A stretch of 64,000 bases of DNA, from NCBI GenBank assembly GCA_947073645.1, contig CAMTMK010000011.1, positions 1 through 64,000 of the forward strand, given 5' to 3'. The translations under genes were made by a program, and so were the position numbers. This document shows positions 1 through 9,678 of the stretch, one piece after another. Origin of the DNA: an uncultured bacterium (GTDB lineage: Bacteria; Cyanobacteriota; Vampirovibrionia; Gastranaerophilales; Gastranaerophilaceae). Within the stretch, counting starts at the first letter, position 1. The number at the start of each line of letters is the position of its first letter. The notes below the pieces were generated by a model. The model saw only the letters and a list, made by a program, of their open reading frames with translations. It did no database searches and was not told the origin of the DNA.

Positions 1-1
1 A

Positions 2-592
2 AAGCAAGCAGATGATTTAGTCACCTCTGAAATGCTTTCAGGTAATATAAATTTTACTGATTTTAAATATCATAACGAAAGTCAGTCACTGCTTTCACAA
101 AATATTCAAAATCTATTGAATACAAAAGATTTGATGTCAACCGTAAATTCAGCATCTACGGTTGATTATGATGTTATTAACATGTCTGACAGTGATGCAA
201 ATTTCTTTGCCAATCTTGTTCAAAATACAGATATGTCAATGAAAGATATAGCTTCACAAATTTCTGAAAATACAAATGTTCAAACAGCCAAATCTGTTCA
301 GGTATCGTCTGTTTTAATGGAAAAACTTGCAGAATCTTTGAAAACTAATCAGCCGTTTAGAATAGATTTTGACAAAGATGTTTCTGTCATTATAAAAGTA
401 AATAAGGATGGAAGTTTAATGGCAAACTTCATTCCCGGTGATAAAGCTGTAGAACAGTACTTAAAAAATAATATTGCAAGTTTAAGACAAAGATTTGATG
501 ATGAAAATCTTTCATATTCCGAATTAAATTATAGTAATTCCCGTGAACAGCAAAAACAACAAAGACGTAAGAAGGAGAACGATAATGAATGA
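2..592 (+). CDS. Partial FliK-like flagellar hook-length control protein (C-terminal domain), open at window edge
   Basis: Frame is open upstream of the listed ATG at 32. C-terminal pattern PFRIDFDKDVSVIIKVNKDGSLMANFIPGDKAVEQYLKNNIASLRQRFDDENLSYSELNYS resembles the FliK Flg_hook domain; followed directly by a hook/rod gene. Confidence 0.5.
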   Translation, partial: KQADDLVTSEMLSGNINFTDFKYHNESQSLLSQNIQNLLNTKDLMSTVNSASTVDYDVINMSDSDANFFANLVQNTDMSMKDIASQISENTNVQTAKSVQVSSVLMEKLAESLKTNQPFRIDFDKDVSVIIKVNKDGSLMANFIPGDKAVEQYLKNNIASLRQRFDDENLSYSELNYSNSREQQKQQRRKKENDNE

Positions 593-1421
593 TTCGTTTG
601 TTACGGCACTAAATACACAAAAATCAACAGTAAACTGGATGGATGTTATTGCGCATAACATGACAAATGTTTATACACCTGGCTTTAGAGAACAGCAGGT
701 TAATTTTAAAACCTTCCTTGGTGGTGCGATTGCTGATGATTACAATAAAAAAATTGATCAGGGTAAATCTACTCCAGGTACTTCTAAAGAAAATTTGTTC
801 CTTGAAGGTAAGGGGTTTTTCCTTGTAAAAAATTCCGAAGGCAAAAGTATTTACACAAGACTTGGAGAATTTACTTTTGACAAAGAAGGTGTATACCGTG
901 ACAGAAGTGGAAATACAGTTCAGGGTTATATCTTGAACGATAAAGGTGAAATTATGCAGGGGACAAAATCTATCTCTGCTGACTTATATCAGGAAACTGC
1001 CGCAAAAGGTGGTGCTATGGATATTCCGACAACTAATATTAAATTATGGATTGACCCTAATAATGGTAAATTCTTAGGTAAATATGATGATTATGAAATC
1101 AAGGGCGACGGTACAATTTATGGTAAAGCTGACGGAGGAAAACGTTCTGTGCCTTTGTATCGTGTAACTACAAGAAACTTTCATAATTCTGCGGCATTGT
1201 ATGAGTTTAAACAGGGACAATTCTTAGAAACTGCAGAATCAGGCAAGCCGCTTATCGGTGTTGGTGAGATTCGTTCAGGTTTGTTAGAAATGTCAAATGC
1301 TGATTTTAAAGGTAATATTTCTTACTATCAAATGGCAAAATTACAAATGGAAGTTTCTAACAAATTGATTTCATCACAAAAAGAACTTCTGCAAGAAGCG
1401 TTGCGACTTGTAGGTAACTAG
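585..1421 (+). CDS. Flagellar hook / basal-body rod family protein (FlgE/FlgF/FlgG-like)
   Basis: ALNTQKSTVNWMDVIAHNMTNVYTPGFREQQVNF, GKGFFLVKNSEGKSIYTRLGEFTFDKEGVYRDRSGNTVQGY; start at 585 has RBS AAGGAG. The track start at 543 is upstream of this. Confidence 0.85.
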   Translation: MNDSFVTALNTQKSTVNWMDVIAHNMTNVYTPGFREQQVNFKTFLGGAIADDYNKKIDQGKSTPGTSKENLFLEGKGFFLVKNSEGKSIYTRLGEFTFDKEGVYRDRSGNTVQGYILNDKGEIMQGTKSISADLYQETAAKGGAMDIPTTNIKLWIDPNNGKFLGKYDDYEIKGDGTIYGKADGGKRSVPLYRVTTRNFHNSAALYEFKQGQFLETAESGKPLIGVGEIRSGLLEMSNADFKGNISYYQMAKLQMEVSNKLISSQKELLQEALRLVGN

Positions 1422-1448
1422 AGATATATTATACATTTAAACTCCATT

Positions 1449-1471
1449 AGAGGTCAAAAAGGCCTCTTTTT
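1449..1471 (+). terminator. Rho-independent terminator
   Basis: agaggtc-aaaaa-ggcctcttttt hairpin plus T-run after the hook gene. Confidence 0.7.
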
Positions 1472-1526
1472 GTTATGTTGTAATTTGTTTAAAAATATGG
1501 TAGCATATGTATGGAGGATAGCATAT

Positions 1527-2430
1527 ATGAAAAAACTTAATCAACTTTTCGGGGGGGGGCAATTTAAAGAACTCTCCGTTTCTTGAAAGTTTATCCAATC
1601 CCCAAGCGTCACGTTTGGCTTTCACTCTTGCTGAAGTTTTAATTACCCTTGGTATTATAGGTGTCGTTGCCACAATGACAATACCTGTTCTTGTAAATAA
1701 AATTGATGATAAGGCTAATATTGCAAGATGGAAAAAGACTTATTCTGTTTTGAATAATGCTTTTAATGCAACGCGTGCTGATGGTGTTGAACTTTGTGCT
1801 GCACATAACCACCCGTCCGGTGCGCATTTGTGTACTAATCAAAATCCTGATCCAAAATTGCAATCGGGTATATGGAATCCCGAGTTTATTGAAGTCTTTT
1901 TGTCAAAGCTCAATGTCGTAAAAACTTGCGGCAGTGATCCTTATCTGTTTGCAGAACCTTGTAAGGCTTATAAAGATTCATACGTTTGGTATTGTTCTTG
2001 GAATATTTGTTATGCTCCTCTTGGTGCAAAACAGGAGGTGCATTCTGAGCTTCGTAACTATGGAATTAAAGATTTTAAAGGACCTAATGTATCTGATGGT
2101 ATATTTTGGCAATATTTTGGAACCCAAATTATTTTGCTTCAAGACGGTACGGTATTGTATTTTGGGGTAAGTAATATGGGAGGCCCCCATATTATGGCTG
2201 ATGTGAATGGCTGGAGGCAAGGTCCAAACACTTTAGGCAGAGATCTCTTTGCTGTAGTATTGAATGAAAAACAAATACTTCCTATTGGTGCTGATGGAGT
2301 ATATGGTTCTAATGACGAGTCATTTGGAGCTTCTGCTTGTTCTAAAGCTGTCGGAACATATGGCGGTGGAGTTACGAATCTTTTTAAAGCTCCCGGAGCA
2401 GGTTGTAGTTATAAATATTTATTGAATTAA
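1527..2430 (+). CDS. Type IV pilin-like (prepilin N-terminal motif) protein, locus 1; out of frame in the assembly through a G9 tract
   Basis: ATG at 1527 behind GGAGG; MKKLNQLF then G9 (1551-1559) then stop TGA at 1584. With 8 or 11 G the frame reads MKKLNQLFGGGNLKNSPFLESLSNPQASRLAFTLAEVLITLGIIGVVATM... Confidence 0.8.
1551..1559 (+). repeat. Poly-G tract (G9), candidate slipped-strand contingency repeat
   Basis: Read directly: cttttcGGGGGGGGGcaattta. Confidence 0.9.
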
Positions 2431-3282
2431 CGCACACGTCAAAATTATTGAATAATAAACCATTAAATTCCTTGCTTGTAAAAGTCTGAAATAAAATTCT
2501 TTTTCTTCATCTCCACAAGTAAATGATTTTAGTGAGTTGTGAAGTTTGAAAACAAGCGGAATCAATACAAATGTTGCCAGGATATAGTAATTGTGCATTG
2601 CATATGCAAGGATTATTGTAAATAAGTACCCGAGACCGTATACAGCAAAAACTCCGTTAATAGCTTTTGTTTTATCGCCAAGACGGCATACCAGAGTCTT
2701 TTTGTGAGAACACATGTCGCCTTCAAAATCAAGAACTGTATGTGTATACATCAGTCCAATTGTAAACATTACAACAGCAAGTGACATTATAAGGACTTTT
2801 AATGAAAACATACCTGTCATTACAAAATATACTCCTTCGAATAATAGCGGGCCGAAGGTGATGCCTACGGCAAATTCGCTAAATCCGCGTTGTGAGAGTT
2901 TTGCGTATAGTAAAACTATAATTCCGCCGATTAATGCAAGTCCGATGACAGGAAATCCGCATCTGAAAAATAAAATTAAACCTGTAAGGCAGGATATTCC
3001 AAGATAAATAATTACAACTTTTAAGATATCATTAAGCGTGGCTTTACCTTCTTTTATGTATGAACATTTTGCTTGCTGTGAATTTGGCGGTAAGCTTCTG
3101 TAATCTATATAATCATCAAACAGATTTGTTGCCAGCTGCGCAAACGATATACCGATTAATGCGGTTATACCGTTTAATATATTTCCGTCATTTTTAAGTG
3201 CGTAAATAAAAATCACAAGCCAAGATAAAATTGCCATTGGAAGTGAAAATATACGTGAATTTTTAAGCCAAAACCATATCAT
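2419..3282 (-). CDS. UbiA-family prenyltransferase (MenA-like)
   Basis: Multi-TM with NLFDDYIDYR and VLDFEGD-type aspartate motifs. Confidence 0.8.
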   Translation of the reverse strand: MIWFWLKNSRIFSLPMAILSWLVIFIYALKNDGNILNGITALIGISFAQLATNLFDDYIDYRSLPPNSQQAKCSYIKEGKATLNDILKVVIIYLGISCLTGLILFFRCGFPVIGLALIGGIIVLLYAKLSQRGFSEFAVGITFGPLLFEGVYFVMTGMFSLKVLIMSLAVVMFTIGLMYTHTVLDFEGDMCSHKKTLVCRLGDKTKAINGVFAVYGLGYLFTIILAYAMHNYYILATFVLIPLVFKLHNSLKSFTCGDEEKEFYFRLLQARNLMVYYSIILTCALIQ

Positions 3283-3497
3283 TTTAGCAGACTCTCCATT
3301 CCTTTTACAGCCTCGTAACTTGCACCTGCTTCGAGCACTTCTTCTGCGCTTAAGCCAAAAAGGGTAATAAGCGAATACGCCTCTTTATCGCCGTTGTTAA
3401 GCATTTGAACAACATTCTGAACTGCATCTGTACGTGTCATACTTGAGAACTGCTCGTTTTTTCCTCTATGAATAATTCTTTTTTTTGATTTACCCAA
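3279..3497 (-). CDS. Hypothetical protein, 72 aa
   Basis: ORF overlapping the prenyltransferase start; no family recognised. Confidence 0.6.
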   Translation of the reverse strand: MGKSKKRIIHRGKNEQFSSMTRTDAVQNVVQMLNNGDKEAYSLITLFGLSAEEVLEAGASYEAVKGMESLLK

Positions 3498-3499
3498 AG

Positions 3500-4366
3500 T
3501 TATTTTACTCCTAATGCTAAAAGAGCAGTTCCAATCATTCCTGAATAATTTCCTGCTGAAGCCTTTACTACTTTGAAAGGTGTTGTAACTATTTCTTTGT
3601 TAGCTTCGGTTTCTAAATATTCTATATCTGCAAATTCAGCCATAGAACCCGATAATACTATAACATCAGGGTCAAAAATATTTGCAAGTCCGATAATTCC
3701 TGCAAGAATATCGTTTTGCCATGTTTCTTTGATTTTTGCCATCATAGAGCAGTCTTTGTTTCCGATTACATCATAAGTTGTAATATCGGGATTGCCTGAG
3801 ATTTCTTCGGCAGTTTTCTTTAAGCCGGTACCTGATGCGTAAATTTCAAAACAGTCGTAACTTCCGCAGGTGCATTGTCTGTGTTTGTCTGTGCGCATCT
3901 TAAAATGCATTTCGCCTGCCGCTCCGTTTTTACCTTTATAAAGTTTGTTATCCAGAATAATTCCGCCTCCGACACCAGTTCCGAGGGTAAGCATTATAGA
4001 ATAAGGCATTCCTTTTGATGAACCGATTATATGTTCTGCCCAAGCTGCTGCATTTGCGTCATTTTCTACAAATACGGGCTTTTTACTCAATGCTTTAAAA
4101 TCCATTGTCGGATATCCTTTTGCTATATTTCCTGTTGAACCCAAAATGCCGTCGTTGGTATTGTTTACGGCTCCGCAGGTTGCAAAAGCTATGACATCAA
4201 CTTCATCTTCGTGTTGTTGTATTATTTCTTCAAAAAGCGATTTTATTTCTACAAAAGTTTTCGGGGTGGAATGTTTTTCGATTTCAGAAATAATTTCACC
4301 TTTTTCGTTAATTATTGCGGAATAGATTTTTGTTCCGCCTACATCTATTGCTAACGCTTTTTTCAT
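3500..4366 (-). CDS. ROK-family sugar kinase (NanK/glucokinase-like)
   Basis: AIDVGGTKI; GTGVGGGII; ROK zinc motif CTCGSYDCFE; adjacent to nanE-like gene. Confidence 0.9.
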   Translation of the reverse strand: MKKALAIDVGGTKIYSAIINEKGEIISEIEKHSTPKTFVEIKSLFEEIIQQHEDEVDVIAFATCGAVNNTNDGILGSTGNIAKGYPTMDFKALSKKPVFVENDANAAAWAEHIIGSSKGMPYSIMLTLGTGVGGGIILDNKLYKGKNGAAGEMHFKMRTDKHRQCTCGSYDCFEIYASGTGLKKTAEEISGNPDITTYDVIGNKDCSMMAKIKETWQNDILAGIIGLANIFDPDVIVLSGSMAEFADIEYLETEANKEIVTTPFKVVKASAGNYSGMIGTALLALGVK

Positions 4367-4368
4367 TT

Positions 4369-5052
4369 TTATCCTCTTTGTATAAAACGTTTTGTTATTA
4401 ATTGTGGACGTGTGATTGCCGAACCGATTACAACACAGTGTGCACCGAGTTCAAACGCTTTGGTAACTTCTTCCGGATTCCAGATTCTGCCTTCCAAAAC
4501 AACAGGCAGATTAGTGTTTTCAACCAATTCTTTTAAAAGCTCAAAATCAGGACCGTCTCCGCGATTTTGTGAGAATTGAGTGTAGCCCGAAAGTGTTGTT
4601 GATAAAATATCTGCCCCGAGTTTTTCTGCATTTTGCGCTTCTTCAAGTGTTGAAATATCAGCCATTGAAATTCTTTTATTAATTTTGATATACTTGATTA
4701 TTTCTTCAAGTTTTGCACCTTCCGGTCTTGGACGCATTGTGCCGTCAAATGCAATAATATCAGCACCTGCCTCAACAAGTTCAATAACCTCTTTAATTGT
4801 AGGGGTTATGTAAACAATTTCCTGCCAGTTTGACGGAATGATATCAGGTTTTGTAAGTCCGATTACAGGAACTTCAAATAAACGTTTTGCGTTTCTTACG
4901 TCCCTTGCGCCTGCAACTCTCAATGCACCTGCACCGCCTTTGACAACAGATTTCATCATTGCGACCATGCATTTTTCTAAATACAAAGGTTCAGAAGGCA
5001 TTGCCTGAACCGAAACCACTACTTTACCCTTTAAACGATTAATCATATTCAT
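4369..5052 (-). CDS. nanE: N-acylglucosamine-6-phosphate 2-epimerase (NanE)
   Basis: TIM-barrel NanE-type sequence: PSEPLYLEKCMVAMMKSVVKGGAGALRVAG, IAFDGTMRPRPEG, HCVVIGSAITRPQLITKRF. Confidence 0.9.
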   Translation of the reverse strand: MNMINRLKGKVVVSVQAMPSEPLYLEKCMVAMMKSVVKGGAGALRVAGARDVRNAKRLFEVPVIGLTKPDIIPSNWQEIVYITPTIKEVIELVEAGADIIAFDGTMRPRPEGAKLEEIIKYIKINKRISMADISTLEEAQNAEKLGADILSTTLSGYTQFSQNRGDGPDFELLKELVENTNLPVVLEGRIWNPEEVTKAFELGAHCVVIGSAITRPQLITKRFIQRG

Positions 5053-5109
5053 AAGATTATTATAACCTAAAAATTTTTATTGTATAATAAGTGAAAAGAG
5101 GGCAAAAAA

Positions 5110-6438
5110 ATGAAAAAAAGTTTAGTTAAATATCCGTACCTTACAGAAGATGTAGAAGTTTATGAGAGAGAAAACGGTCATAAAATAGTTCTTGCGCACA
5201 AAGAAGGTGAGCTTGTTAATGTGAGTACATGGGTTAAAACAGGTTCTATAAATGAGGATGACAATAATAACGGTATTTCTCACTTTCTTGAACACTTGAT
5301 GTTTAAAGGTACTCATAAGCACAAAGCTGGCGAATTTGACAAAATTTTGGAAGCAAAAGGTGCAATTGTTAATGCTGCAACTTGGAAAGACTATACTTTT
5401 TATTATGTAACTTTGCCAAAAGGTGAAAATTGCAAAGATTTAAACCTTGCAATAGAGCTTCACGCGGATATGATGCTTGACCCTGTATTGCCCGAAGAAG
5501 AAATTGGGGCGCCGTTTGATTTAAACAATCCTGAAGTTACCGACAAACGTGAACGTCATGTTGTAATTGAAGAAATCAGAATGCGCAAAGATCAAAACTG
5601 GACAAAAGTTTATAACGCCTGCAATTATAATATGTACACAAAACATCCTTATAAACGTGATGTAATAGGAACTCCAGAAATTATTTCACGCGTAACTCAG
5701 GCTGAAATTATGAATTATTACAAAACTTTCTATTCGCCTGAAAATATGACTACAATTATTGTAGGTGAGTTTGACAAAGATGCTGTGTTGAAAAAAGTTG
5801 AGCAAGAGTTTGATTTTAAAGACAGACCAAATGCTGAAAAACGTATAAATGAAATTGATGTGCCGACTGATAAAACAATTTTGGTTGAAAACACTTCTAA
5901 AGTTAATACATCATATTTGATGTTTGGCTGGCTTGGTCCAAAAGCAAGTGAGCTTAAAGAAAATATTGAACTTGATATTATTAGCATAATTTTGGGTGAA
6001 AGTACAAGTTCAAGAATGTACCAAAACTTAATTGAAAAACAGCCTGAACCTATTTTTAATATGGCAAATGCTGAACATTATCAGTTTAAAGATGGTAATA
6101 ACTTCTTTATCCAAGCGAATTTCAAACCAGAGAAAAAAGATGTTGCTCTTGAGCTTGTAAAAAAAGAAATTGCAGGACTCCTAGAAAATAGAATTACTGA
6201 TGATGAACTTGTTAAGGCTAAAAAGAAAATTAAATCACGATTTGCATTTGCAGCGGAAACTGTTTCTGAAATCGGCGAAAATATCGGTTATTATATGACA
6301 GTCTGCGAAAATTTGAAGCTTGTTGAAGATTATTTGAAAGACTTAGAAGAAATTACGATTGATGATTTGGAAAATACAATCCGCAAGTATTTAATTCTTG
6401 ATAATGCGGTTATATCAATATTGGAGCCTGAAAAATAA
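5110..6438 (+). CDS. M16-family zinc peptidase (insulinase-like)
   Basis: HFLEHLMFKGT (HXXEH inverted zinc motif) and M16 domain layout. Confidence 0.92.
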   Translation: MKKSLVKYPYLTEDVEVYERENGHKIVLAHKEGELVNVSTWVKTGSINEDDNNNGISHFLEHLMFKGTHKHKAGEFDKILEAKGAIVNAATWKDYTFYYVTLPKGENCKDLNLAIELHADMMLDPVLPEEEIGAPFDLNNPEVTDKRERHVVIEEIRMRKDQNWTKVYNACNYNMYTKHPYKRDVIGTPEIISRVTQAEIMNYYKTFYSPENMTTIIVGEFDKDAVLKKVEQEFDFKDRPNAEKRINEIDVPTDKTILVENTSKVNTSYLMFGWLGPKASELKENIELDIISIILGESTSSRMYQNLIEKQPEPIFNMANAEHYQFKDGNNFFIQANFKPEKKDVALELVKKEIAGLLENRITDDELVKAKKKIKSRFAFAAETVSEIGENIGYYMTVCENLKLVEDYLKDLEEITIDDLENTIRKYLILDNAVISILEPEK

Positions 6439-7034
6439 TGCAGGCAACACAACAAGAAATTGAGCAACTTGAACAAATTCGCGAAAAATGTCTTTCGTGC
6501 CAAAAATGTCCGTTAGGACAAACTCGTACCAAATCAGTTTTTTCTGGCGGGGTACCTAACCATAAGCTTATGCTTATCGGTGAAGCTCCGGGGTATTATG
6601 AAGATCAAAAAGGTGAACCTTTTGTCGGAAAAGCAGGACAGCTGCTTGATAGAATTTTTGCATCTGTCGGATTATCGCGTCAAAAAGATGTTTATATCTG
6701 CAACACCCTTAAATGCCGTCCGCCTGATAACAGAGATCCGCTTCCCGAAGAAAAAGAGGCGTGCAGAGAATATCTTGAAGCTCAAATAGAAATCCTAAAA
6801 CCTCGCATAATTCTTCTTTGCGGGCGTGTTGCCGTTCAATCTATGCTTGATACTAATCAAGGGATTACTAAAATTCGCGGGAAATGGTATGCAGGTCCAA
6901 ACAATTCCAAAATGATGCCGATTTTCCACCCGTCATACTTGCTTAGAAATGACAGCCGTGAAAAAGGAAGCCCCAAATGGCTTATGTGGCAGGATATTCA
7001 AGAAATTAAAAAAGTTTACAGCCAAATGGATTAA
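6438..7034 (+). CDS. Type-4 uracil-DNA glycosylase
   Basis: CxxC...GEAPGYYEDQKGEPFVGKAGQLLD...CNTLKCRPPDNRDP...PIFHPSYLLRN. Confidence 0.92.
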   Translation: MQATQQEIEQLEQIREKCLSCQKCPLGQTRTKSVFSGGVPNHKLMLIGEAPGYYEDQKGEPFVGKAGQLLDRIFASVGLSRQKDVYICNTLKCRPPDNRDPLPEEKEACREYLEAQIEILKPRIILLCGRVAVQSMLDTNQGITKIRGKWYAGPNNSKMMPIFHPSYLLRNDSREKGSPKWLMWQDIQEIKKVYSQMD

Positions 7035-7059
7035 CAACCCCGCTGTCAGCCGTAGTTTT

Positions 7060-7683
7060 TTATTTATATACGTCTTGCAGTTGATGAATCCCGTCTTTTT
7101 CCGCAGGAATGCAATATGTTACGTTTGGATGAAATGTAAAATACCCGTTTTCATTTTTAACTATTACCAGACTAAAACGGTCATATCCGGTTTTGTTTGG
7201 CATCATTTTTCCGTTACTGTCTATTGTAAAAGCAGGTTTTGGTTCGTTCTCGGGTAGATTGAATACTGTTAATGTGCTGTTATCTTTCATTACATAAGTT
7301 TGGCTGGTTTTGTTCATTGATTTTTCAGAGAACCCTTCACAAGCAGGCTCAGTGTTGTATTTTTTGTAATTTGGCAGACAGCCGTTTGACAACGAATTAT
7401 CTTTACATATTTTTGCAACTTTCAAATTCTCAGAAAATTTATCATAGAATTTAGAACATCCGCTAAAATCATTTTCAACATCTACGTCTGTAGAGAAATA
7501 GCATTCAATGTTTCCGCCAAAATCTCTGACGGTCATTTCCAGCATTTGCGAATATGTATTATAAAGCTTTTTAAAAGATTCTTTAGCAGAACGATTAATC
7601 AAATAATTGGTAAAATTAACTACTAAATAAAGTGTACTTATAATTACGAGTACAAGTATAATTAAAGGTAATTTTTCTTTCAT
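7060..7683 (-). CDS. Membrane-anchored pilin-like protein lacking the FTLAEV motif
   Basis: N-terminal TM, KKLYNTYSQ, and FTIDSNGKMMPNKTGYDRFSLVI matching the D-x-N-G-x3-PN-x2-G-x-D-x-F signature of the pilin-like genes in this window. Confidence 0.55.
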   Translation of the reverse strand: MKEKLPLIILVLVIISTLYLVVNFTNYLINRSAKESFKKLYNTYSQMLEMTVRDFGGNIECYFSTDVDVENDFSGCSKFYDKFSENLKVAKICKDNSLSNGCLPNYKKYNTEPACEGFSEKSMNKTSQTYVMKDNSTLTVFNLPENEPKPAFTIDSNGKMMPNKTGYDRFSLVIVKNENGYFTFHPNVTYCIPAEKDGIHQLQDVYK

Positions 7684-9254
7684 TATAATAACTCCTCTGG
7701 TTCTATAACAAAATCAATTAATGCAGTTCCTTCATGTTCCATAGCTTTTCTGACAGCTGATTTTATATTTTCTGTTTTTTCTACTCTCACGCTTAAAGCG
7801 CCATAACTCTCAGCAAGTTTTATAAAATCAGGGTTAGAAATTTTTGTGGCAAAATATCTTTGCTCACAGATTTTTTCTTGGAATTGTCTGACCATTCCCA
7901 AGTAACCGTTGTTTAGAATAAATATTTTTACAGGTAAATTATAATCCATGCAGGTTGCGATTTCCTGTAAACTCATTTGAAAAGAACCGTCCCCTGCAAT
8001 GCATACAACAGGTTCTTTTTTTGCAATACTTGCACCTATTGCAGCAGGGAAACCAAATCCCATAGTTCCTAATCCGCCTGATGTTATGAATTTACGCGGT
8101 TTATTAAACTGCAGGCATCTTGAAGCCCAAACTTGATGCTGACCGACTTCTGTTGTAATAATTGTATTTTTTAAACATTCTTGAATTTGTTCCAAAACTT
8201 CAAATGAATGCATTCTGTCAGAACGTTTTTGGTAATTTATAGCAGTTAAAGTTTTTGCATAGTTTAACCAGTTGATAAAATCTTGAACCTTATGATTTTC
8301 GGATATCATTTTCGTAAGAATAGCTTTTGTATCACCGATAAGTCCGATTGAATCAGGCACAACTTTGTTAATATCAATATGGATTAGTTTGTTTTCCAAC
8401 TTGCCGAGACAACCTTTAATTCTATCATTAAATCTTGTTCCTATTGCAATAATCAAGTCGCTTTCTCTTACTGCTTTGTTTGCATTGCCGAAAATTCCAA
8501 TCATTCCCAGGTAGTTTTTACCGTTTGCAGGATAAACACCAAGTCCCATCATTGTCGAAACAACCGGGATATTAAGAGAGTGTGCAAATTCTTTTACTTC
8601 ATTAGAGGCATTAATTGCACCGCCACCAGTAATAATTATTGGTTGTTTTGCCATTGATAAAGTATTTAAAGCTTTCGTCACATCCGGTATTGGCAGTTGT
8701 TCAGAGGGTGTTGTTTCTGCATCTTGAAATTCTGTTTTTTCTGAGAAAACATTTTTTGTAATATCAACAACTACAGGGCCTTTTTTACCTGACATTGCTG
8801 TTTTAAAAGCTTCTTTAAGAGTTTCTTGCAGTGTTTCGGCTGATTTTACTTGAAAATTCTTTTTCGTACAGGATTTAGTTATATCAATAATATCAACTTC
8901 TTGAAATGCGTCTTGATGTAATAATTCTGCTGATACCTGACCGGTTATTACTACAAGCGGAAATCCGTCAAGATAAGCGTTTGCCAAACCTGTAACGATA
9001 TTTGTTGCACCTGGTCCTGATGTTACTATTGCAACTCCGCATTTGTCAGATACTCTTGCGTAACCTTCTGCAGCATGTACGGCTGACTGTTCATGGCGGA
9101 CAAGATAATGTTTTATGTCATTTTGTTGAGCGAGTTCATCGTATACGCCCAAAACGATTCCGCCCGGGTAGCCGAAGATAGTGTCAACACCGAGCTGTTT
9201 AAGAGTTTCGGTAACTATTCTTGCTCCAGTATATGTTTTTGTCAGTGTCTGCAT
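7683..9254 (-). CDS. ilvB: Acetolactate synthase large subunit
   Basis: TPP enzyme: IFGYPGGIVLGVYDEL, HEQSAVHAAEGYARVS, EVGQHQVWASRCLQF, GDGSFQMSLQE. Confidence 0.92.
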   Translation of the reverse strand: MQTLTKTYTGARIVTETLKQLGVDTIFGYPGGIVLGVYDELAQQNDIKHYLVRHEQSAVHAAEGYARVSDKCGVAIVTSGPGATNIVTGLANAYLDGFPLVVITGQVSAELLHQDAFQEVDIIDITKSCTKKNFQVKSAETLQETLKEAFKTAMSGKKGPVVVDITKNVFSEKTEFQDAETTPSEQLPIPDVTKALNTLSMAKQPIIITGGGAINASNEVKEFAHSLNIPVVSTMMGLGVYPANGKNYLGMIGIFGNANKAVRESDLIIAIGTRFNDRIKGCLGKLENKLIHIDINKVVPDSIGLIGDTKAILTKMISENHKVQDFINWLNYAKTLTAINYQKRSDRMHSFEVLEQIQECLKNTIITTEVGQHQVWASRCLQFNKPRKFITSGGLGTMGFGFPAAIGASIAKKEPVVCIAGDGSFQMSLQEIATCMDYNLPVKIFILNNGYLGMVRQFQEKICEQRYFATKISNPDFIKLAESYGALSVRVEKTENIKSAVRKAMEHEGTALIDFVIEPEELL

Positions 9255-9270
9255 AAATTTATTTTATCAT

Positions 9271-9299
9271 AAAAAAAGCGCCTTGCGGGCGCTTTTTTT
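9271..9299 (-). terminator. Rho-independent terminator
   Basis: GCGCC-ttgc-GGGCGC flanked by A7 and T7. Confidence 0.75.
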
Positions 9300-9636
9300 A
9301 TTTACTTAGTAAATCATTTAACTGTTTTTTCTTTTGTTCAACTTTTTGCTGTCTGGCTTTAGAAGCATCTTCTCTTGCTTTTTTGTCTGCTTCGATTTTC
9401 TTTTGAAAATCTGCTTTTTGTTTAGCTTGAGCTTCTTGTCTGGCTTTTTGCTGTTTTTGCCAATCTGCTTGTTGTTTAGCTCTTGCCTCTTGACGAGCTT
9501 GTTGCTGTTGTTGTAATTGTTTTTCTTTTGCAGAAATTTTATCTGCTAATGGTGTTGAATATGTAGTGTTTGCTGCTTGTACTGCTGCTGCGCTTGTCAT
9601 AATTAAAACTAAAGTTGCGATTAATAATTTTTTCAT
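9298..9636 (-). CDS. Secreted K/Q/A-rich coiled-coil protein
   Basis: Sec-type signal MKKLLIATLVLIMTSAAAVQAA, then repeated QARQEA-AKQ-ADxQKK units. Confidence 0.7.
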   Translation of the reverse strand: MKKLLIATLVLIMTSAAAVQAANTTYSTPLADKISAKEKQLQQQQQARQEARAKQQADWQKQQKARQEAQAKQKADFQKKIEADKKAREDASKARQQKVEQKKKQLNDLLSK

Positions 9637-9678
9637 TTTACCATTTCCTTTCTTTTTAATTGTATAACGATTATTATA

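Noticed and set aside
1473-1673. Minus-strand ORF with ...TTPIIPRVIKTSARVKA...KLPPPEK
   Set aside because: Antisense of the FTLAEVLITLGIIGVV motif plus the G tract of pilin locus 1; spurious.
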